A DNA stretch of 64,000 nt from assembly GCA_945906815.1 (NCBI GenBank), contig CAMDRT010000002.1, positions 62,001 through 126,000 on the forward strand, read 5' to 3'. The position numbers were made by a program, and so were the translations under genes. The stretch comes from Bordetella parapertussis (lineage in GTDB: Bacteria > Pseudomonadota > Gammaproteobacteria > Burkholderiales > SG8-41). Within the stretch, counting starts at the first letter, position 1. Every line of letters begins with the position of its first letter. Of the stretch, positions 61,127 through 64,000 are shown one piece after another. The notes beneath the pieces were generated by a model, which was not told the origin of the DNA, searched no databases, and worked only from the letters and a program-made list of their open reading frames with translations.

Positions 61127-61152
61127 AAAATCCCGGCTCACGCCGGGATTTT
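61127..61152. terminator. Bidirectional terminator between sco and rpoH
   Basis: AAAATCCCGGC pairs with GCCGGGATTTT across a TCAC loop; A and T runs flank it on both sides. It lies between convergent genes and serves both. Confidence 0.9.
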
Positions 61153-61173
61153 AATTCGCGCCGCATTAAAAAC

Positions 61174-62031
61174 TCATGCCGCCGCCAAAGCCACCATCGC
61201 CTGTTTCATCTTGCCCAGCGCTTTATATTCGATCTGACGTATACGTTCGGCCGACACACCGAATTCACCCGCCAAATCGTGCAGCGTCGCCGGGTCATTT
61301 GCGGCGAGCCAGCGCGCCTCGATAATACGACGACTGCGGGCATCCAGGCCGCCCAATGCTTGTTCAAGACCTTCGCCGCGCAGACGCGCGTTTTGTTGCT
61401 GCTCAATCACCAGGCCGGGTTCTGTATCTTCGGCAGCGAGATAGGCAATCGGGCTGTAGCTGTCGTCCTCATCCGCGCCACTGGGCTCGAGTGCTACGTC
61501 CTGCCCACCGAGGCGGGTTTCCATTTCAACGACTTCTTCGGCTTTGACGCCCAATTTTTTGGCAATGGATTTGACTTCATCGCTACCCAGCGTGTTAAGC
61601 CCCGGCTTCATGCTGCGCAGGTTGAAAAAGAGTTTGCGTTGCGCCTTGGTGGTGGCGATTTTGACGATGCGCCAGTTACGCAGTATGTACTCATGCATCT
61701 CTGCGCGTATCCAGTGCATGGCAAACGACACCAGCCGCACGCCGCGCTCCGGGTCGAAACGCTTCACCGCTTTCATCAGACCGATGTTGCCTTCCTGAAT
61801 CAGGTCGGACTGTGGCAAGCCGTAACCCATATAGCCCCGCGCAATAGCAACCACTACCCGCAAATGCGAAACCACCAGTTCACGCGCGGCATCCAGATCA
61901 CCGCTGTCGCGAAACCGGCGCGCATAGGCCGTCTCCTGCTCTTGCGTGAGGAATTGAAAGCGCCTGACTGACTGGATATAAGTATCCAGACTTCCCCCTG
62001 CCGAGGGCATGGGTAACGCAAGCGTAGACAT
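61174..62031 (-). CDS. rpoH: Heat-shock sigma factor RpoH
   Basis: 285 residues from the ATG reading MSTLALPMPSAGGS, preceded by GGGAG. Region 2 has LIQEGNIGLMKAVKRFDPERG and ALHWIRAEMHEYILRNWRI-like sequence; the RpoH box QRKLFFNLR marks sigma-32; region 4 ends EFGVSAERIRQIEYKALGKM. It directs RNA polymerase to heat-shock genes. A CIRCE element overlaps its promoter. Confidence 0.95.
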   Translation of the reverse strand: MSTLALPMPSAGGSLDTYIQSVRRFQFLTQEQETAYARRFRDSGDLDAARELVVSHLRVVVAIARGYMGYGLPQSDLIQEGNIGLMKAVKRFDPERGVRLVSFAMHWIRAEMHEYILRNWRIVKIATTKAQRKLFFNLRSMKPGLNTLGSDEVKSIAKKLGVKAEEVVEMETRLGGQDVALEPSGADEDDSYSPIAYLAAEDTEPGLVIEQQQNARLRGEGLEQALGGLDARSRRIIEARWLAANDPATLHDLAGEFGVSAERIRQIEYKALGKMKQAMVALAAA

Positions 62032-62062
62032 GCTGTCTCCCGATGTAATGATTGCACTTGTA

Positions 62063-62092
62063 ATTTTAGCACTCTTGGTGTTTGAGTGCCAA
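62063..62092 (-). promoter_or_regulatory. Predicted rpoH promoter
   Basis: On the rpoH strand TTGGCA (62092-62087) and TAAAAT (62068-62063) stand 18 bases apart and 32 bases upstream of the ATG, a good sigma-70 pattern. It coincides with the CIRCE element. Confidence 0.65.
62066..62092. promoter_or_regulatory. CIRCE/HrcA operator at rpoH
   Basis: TTAGCACTC, nine bases, GAGTGCCAA: the consensus is TTAGCACTC-N9-GAGTGCTAA, so 17 of 18 positions match. The element covers the spacer and both boxes of the predicted rpoH promoter, so bound HrcA would block RNA polymerase. No hrcA gene is present in the window. Confidence 0.88.
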
Positions 62093-62327
62093 ATCGCTGA
62101 CGAGTTCCACACAGTTTTTTAATAAAATTCCTTTAAAACAAATGCTTATTGACGTTAACCCGGTTTATATCAATCCCCTTTAAGGGCTATGCGCTAGCGT
62201 AAATACTGCCGAACCGTGACGCAAATCGCTAGTGCCGGCCCTGCGGCTCTCGCCCTGTAGAACAGCTACTTGTGTGCGCCATGGCGGCTTAAAATACGGC
62301 CTGCGTGACTCAATCAGACTACCCTAG

Positions 62328-63080
62328 ATGACACTTTCGGTTTCGATTACCACCTACAACGGCGAGCCGTTGGTGCGCCGCTGCCTGGAATCCGTGGCGT
62401 GGGCGGACGAAATCATTACGGTCGATTCCGGCAGCACCGATAACACACGTGATATTTGCCGCGAACTGGGTGCCAAGGTCACGCAAACGCCGGATTTTCC
62501 CGGCTACGGCCAGCAAAAAAACCGGGCGCTGGATCGCACCACCGGCGATTGGGTGTTGGCGCTGGATCACGATGAAATGGTGTCGCCCGAGCTGCGCGCA
62601 GAAATAGAAGCCACGATCAAAAACCCTGGCGATGCGGTGGCATTCACCATGCCGCGGCTGTCGAATTTTTGCGGGCGCGATATGCGGCACTGCGGCTGGT
62701 GGCCGGATCCGGTCACGCGGCTTTTCCGCAAGGGCGCTGCGCGTTTTTCGGAAGACCATTTGCACGACCGCATCCTCGTGAATGGCAAGATCGGCAAACT
62801 GCGCCATCCGCTACGGCATCAGCCGATGCCGACGCTGGAGCATGTCATCAATAAAATGAATGGTTACTCCTCTGGCGGCGCGCACTTCAATTTCGAGCGC
62901 GGCAAGCGCGCATCGCTCGCCCAGGCGATCTTTCACGGCGGGTGGGCGTTCGTGCGCACCTATATATTGCAGGCCGGATTTCTCGATGGGCGTGAAGGTT
63001 TCATGCTTTCCGTGTCCAACGCCGAGGGCACCTATTACCGCTACCTCAAGCTGATGCTGCTGGGCAGCAAGCCCCGGTGA
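62328..63080 (+). CDS. Family 2 glycosyltransferase (WaaE/KdtX-like)
   Basis: 250 residues. GT-A fold: LSVSITTYNGEPLVRRCLESVAWADEIITVDSGSTDNT, VLALDHDEMVSPEL with the acidic metal site, and PDPVTRLFRKGAARFSEDHLHDRI. It is close in form to LPS core glucosyl/heptosyltransferases of the WaaE type, with C-terminal basic residues that touch the membrane. It starts the LPS gene cluster, followed by another GT2 and a GT9 gene. Confidence 0.85.
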   Translation: MTLSVSITTYNGEPLVRRCLESVAWADEIITVDSGSTDNTRDICRELGAKVTQTPDFPGYGQQKNRALDRTTGDWVLALDHDEMVSPELRAEIEATIKNPGDAVAFTMPRLSNFCGRDMRHCGWWPDPVTRLFRKGAARFSEDHLHDRILVNGKIGKLRHPLRHQPMPTLEHVINKMNGYSSGGAHFNFERGKRASLAQAIFHGGWAFVRTYILQAGFLDGREGFMLSVSNAEGTYYRYLKLMLLGSKPR

Positions 63081-63886
63081 AAACCGCGGTCATCGTCACC
63101 ACCTATAACCGGCCGCACGCACTCGCGGCAGTGCTTGACGGGTACATCGATCAAGCCGGCCATGACTTCGAGTTGCTGGTCGCCGACGATGGCTCTACGG
63201 ACGAAACACGACACCTGATTGAAAGCCAGGCCGCGCGCGCGCCGTTCAGCTTGCGACACGTGTGGCAGGAGGACACCGGCTTCAGGCCTGGCGCCGCACG
63301 CAATCGCGCGGCTGCGCGCACGGCCGCCGATTATCTTATTTTCGTCGATGGCGATTGCGTGCCCGCGTCCGATTTCGTTAATCAGCACCAGGCGCTCGCC
63401 GAGCCGGGATATTTTCTTTCCGGCAACCGCGTGCTGCTGTCGCAATCGTTCACGCAGCAGGTACTTGCAGCGCGCGCGCCGATACACCGCTGGCGCGCCG
63501 CGCGCTGGCTGCGCGCATGGGCCGCGCGTGATGTGAATCGGCTGCTGCCGTTGCTCAAGTTGCCTGATGCGTCATGGCGCAAAAGCTCACCGCGGCAATG
63601 GCAGGGTGTGAAGACCTGCAACCTGTCCTTGTGGCGCAAGGACTTCATGCGCGCCAATGGCTTTGACGAGTCTTATTCCGGCTGGGGACTCGAAGACAGC
63701 GATCTGGCGATCCGCCTGTTACACGCCAGCGTGCAGCACAAAAGCGCGCGTTTCGCGACCCCGGTGTTTCACCTGTGGCACCGTGAAAATGACCGTAGCC
63801 GGCTGGACGAAAATCAAAAACTGCTCGACGAAATCATCCGTTCCGAACGCATCGAAGCGCGCCTCGGTGTGCGCCAGTATTTATGA
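63077..63886 (+). CDS. Family 2 glycosyltransferase with C-terminal GT7-like part
   Basis: 269 residues; it overlaps the previous gene by four bases. AVIVTTYNRPHALAAVLDG, LLVADDGSTDETR and IFVDGDCVPASDFV (DxD) are GT-A motifs; the C part has TCNLSLWRKDFMRANGFDESYSGWGLEDSDLAIRLLHA, the glyco_tranf_7 motif. The substrate is unknown; LPS or capsule assembly is likely from context. Confidence 0.85.
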   Translation: MKTAVIVTTYNRPHALAAVLDGYIDQAGHDFELLVADDGSTDETRHLIESQAARAPFSLRHVWQEDTGFRPGAARNRAAARTAADYLIFVDGDCVPASDFVNQHQALAEPGYFLSGNRVLLSQSFTQQVLAARAPIHRWRAARWLRAWAARDVNRLLPLLKLPDASWRKSSPRQWQGVKTCNLSLWRKDFMRANGFDESYSGWGLEDSDLAIRLLHASVQHKSARFATPVFHLWHRENDRSRLDENQKLLDEIIRSERIEARLGVRQYL

Positions 63887-64000
63887 ATCCACCACCGCGC
63901 CGCGTGCTGGTGATCGTCACACGCCGCATCGGCGACGTGCTGTTGGCGACGCCCGTGTTACGCTCGCTGAAACGCGCCTGGCCCAACACATCCATCGATG
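63883..64000 (+). CDS. Family 9 glycosyltransferase (heptosyltransferase-like), N-terminal part
   Basis: The frame starts ATG overlapping the previous stop and reads RRVLVIVTRRIGDVLLATPV and LRSLKRAWPN, the N-terminal motif of ADP-heptose:LPS heptosyltransferases (WaaC/WaaF). The rest lies beyond the window end. It probably adds heptose or another sugar to the LPS core. Confidence 0.8.
   Translation, partial: MNPPPRRVLVIVTRRIGDVLLATPVLRSLKRAWPNTSID

Larger units (their letters stand above)
62032..62327. other. Divergent rpoH-glycosyltransferase gap
   Basis: This 296-base gap holds the rpoH promoter with the CIRCE site on the rpoH side. The remaining part (62113-62327) is AT-rich near the centre, without an open frame of note; TAAAAT near 62294 could be a -10 box for the glycosyltransferase genes. 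No RNA gene was recognised. Confidence 0.6.

Noticed and set aside
62113-62327. tRNA or small RNA gene in the rpoH-glycosyltransferase gap
   Set aside because: No cloverleaf or terminator-ended hairpin was recognised; the gap seems to hold only promoter sequence.

Overview
The window looks like a piece of a GC-rich betaproteobacterial chromosome. The evidence is gene order and family content: DUF2244-coxB-coxA-ctaG-coxC-SURF1-ctaA-ctaB-sco next to rpoH, lipA-lipB-ybeD-dat-dacC, gpmI-envC-ctpA-moeB, yibN-grxC-secB-gpsA, bioBFHCD, cysI-DUF934, and a Bug/TctC-type binding protein. The genus cannot be told from the sequence alone. No rRNA, tRNA, CRISPR array, prophage or insertion sequence was seen.

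Layout. Bases 1-14 kb hold a leftward catabolic block: a hotdog thioesterase, an iron-ADH-fold protein with an altered metal site, a split ADP-forming acyl-CoA synthetase, a FadB/FadJ-like fusion, a biotin carboxylase and carboxyltransferase with no nearby biotin carrier, EtfAB, a sulfite-oxidase-fold enzyme and a Gfo/Idh/MocA oxidoreductase. Together they suggest activation, beta-oxidation and carboxylation of an unidentified organic acid. At 14-15 kb an M23 peptidase gene sits between two copies of the 5' end of ybiB. From 17 to 26 kb there is a sulfite reduction and siroheme set (CysB-type regulator, CysI, DUF934, CobA, CbiX). From 26 to 38 kb come lipoate synthesis, cell-wall enzymes, argB, slmA, moeB, ctpA, envC and gpmI.

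The strongest observation is at 38.7-41.4 kb, in the conserved yibN-grxC-secB-gpsA order. The glutaredoxin gene has an in-frame TGA exactly where the first active-site cysteine of the CPYC motif is expected, and a hairpin follows at the spacing expected of a bacterial SECIS. It is best read as a selenocysteine glutaredoxin (UPYC); automatic callers would miss or break it.

At 44.8-45.7 kb there is a Fic toxin with an overlapping class I antitoxin. At 47-51.6 kb lies a tight biotin operon without bioA. At 51.7-61 kb lies a caa3-like cytochrome c oxidase operon with its copper and haem A assembly genes, ended by a hairpin terminator. rpoH, which follows in the opposite direction, has a near-perfect CIRCE (HrcA) operator over its predicted promoter, suggesting HrcA control of sigma-32. 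The window ends with lipopolysaccharide-type glycosyltransferases.

A second genome-level theme is repeats in gene gaps. Several gaps hold short arrays with 7- or 8-base period (GTGAACGR, GTGAGGC, AGGNNNN types), usually as facing inverted arms. At least three arrays run into coding sequence or a stop codon (ends of the ACS beta gene and ctaA, start of bioD). Other gaps hold larger palindromes.
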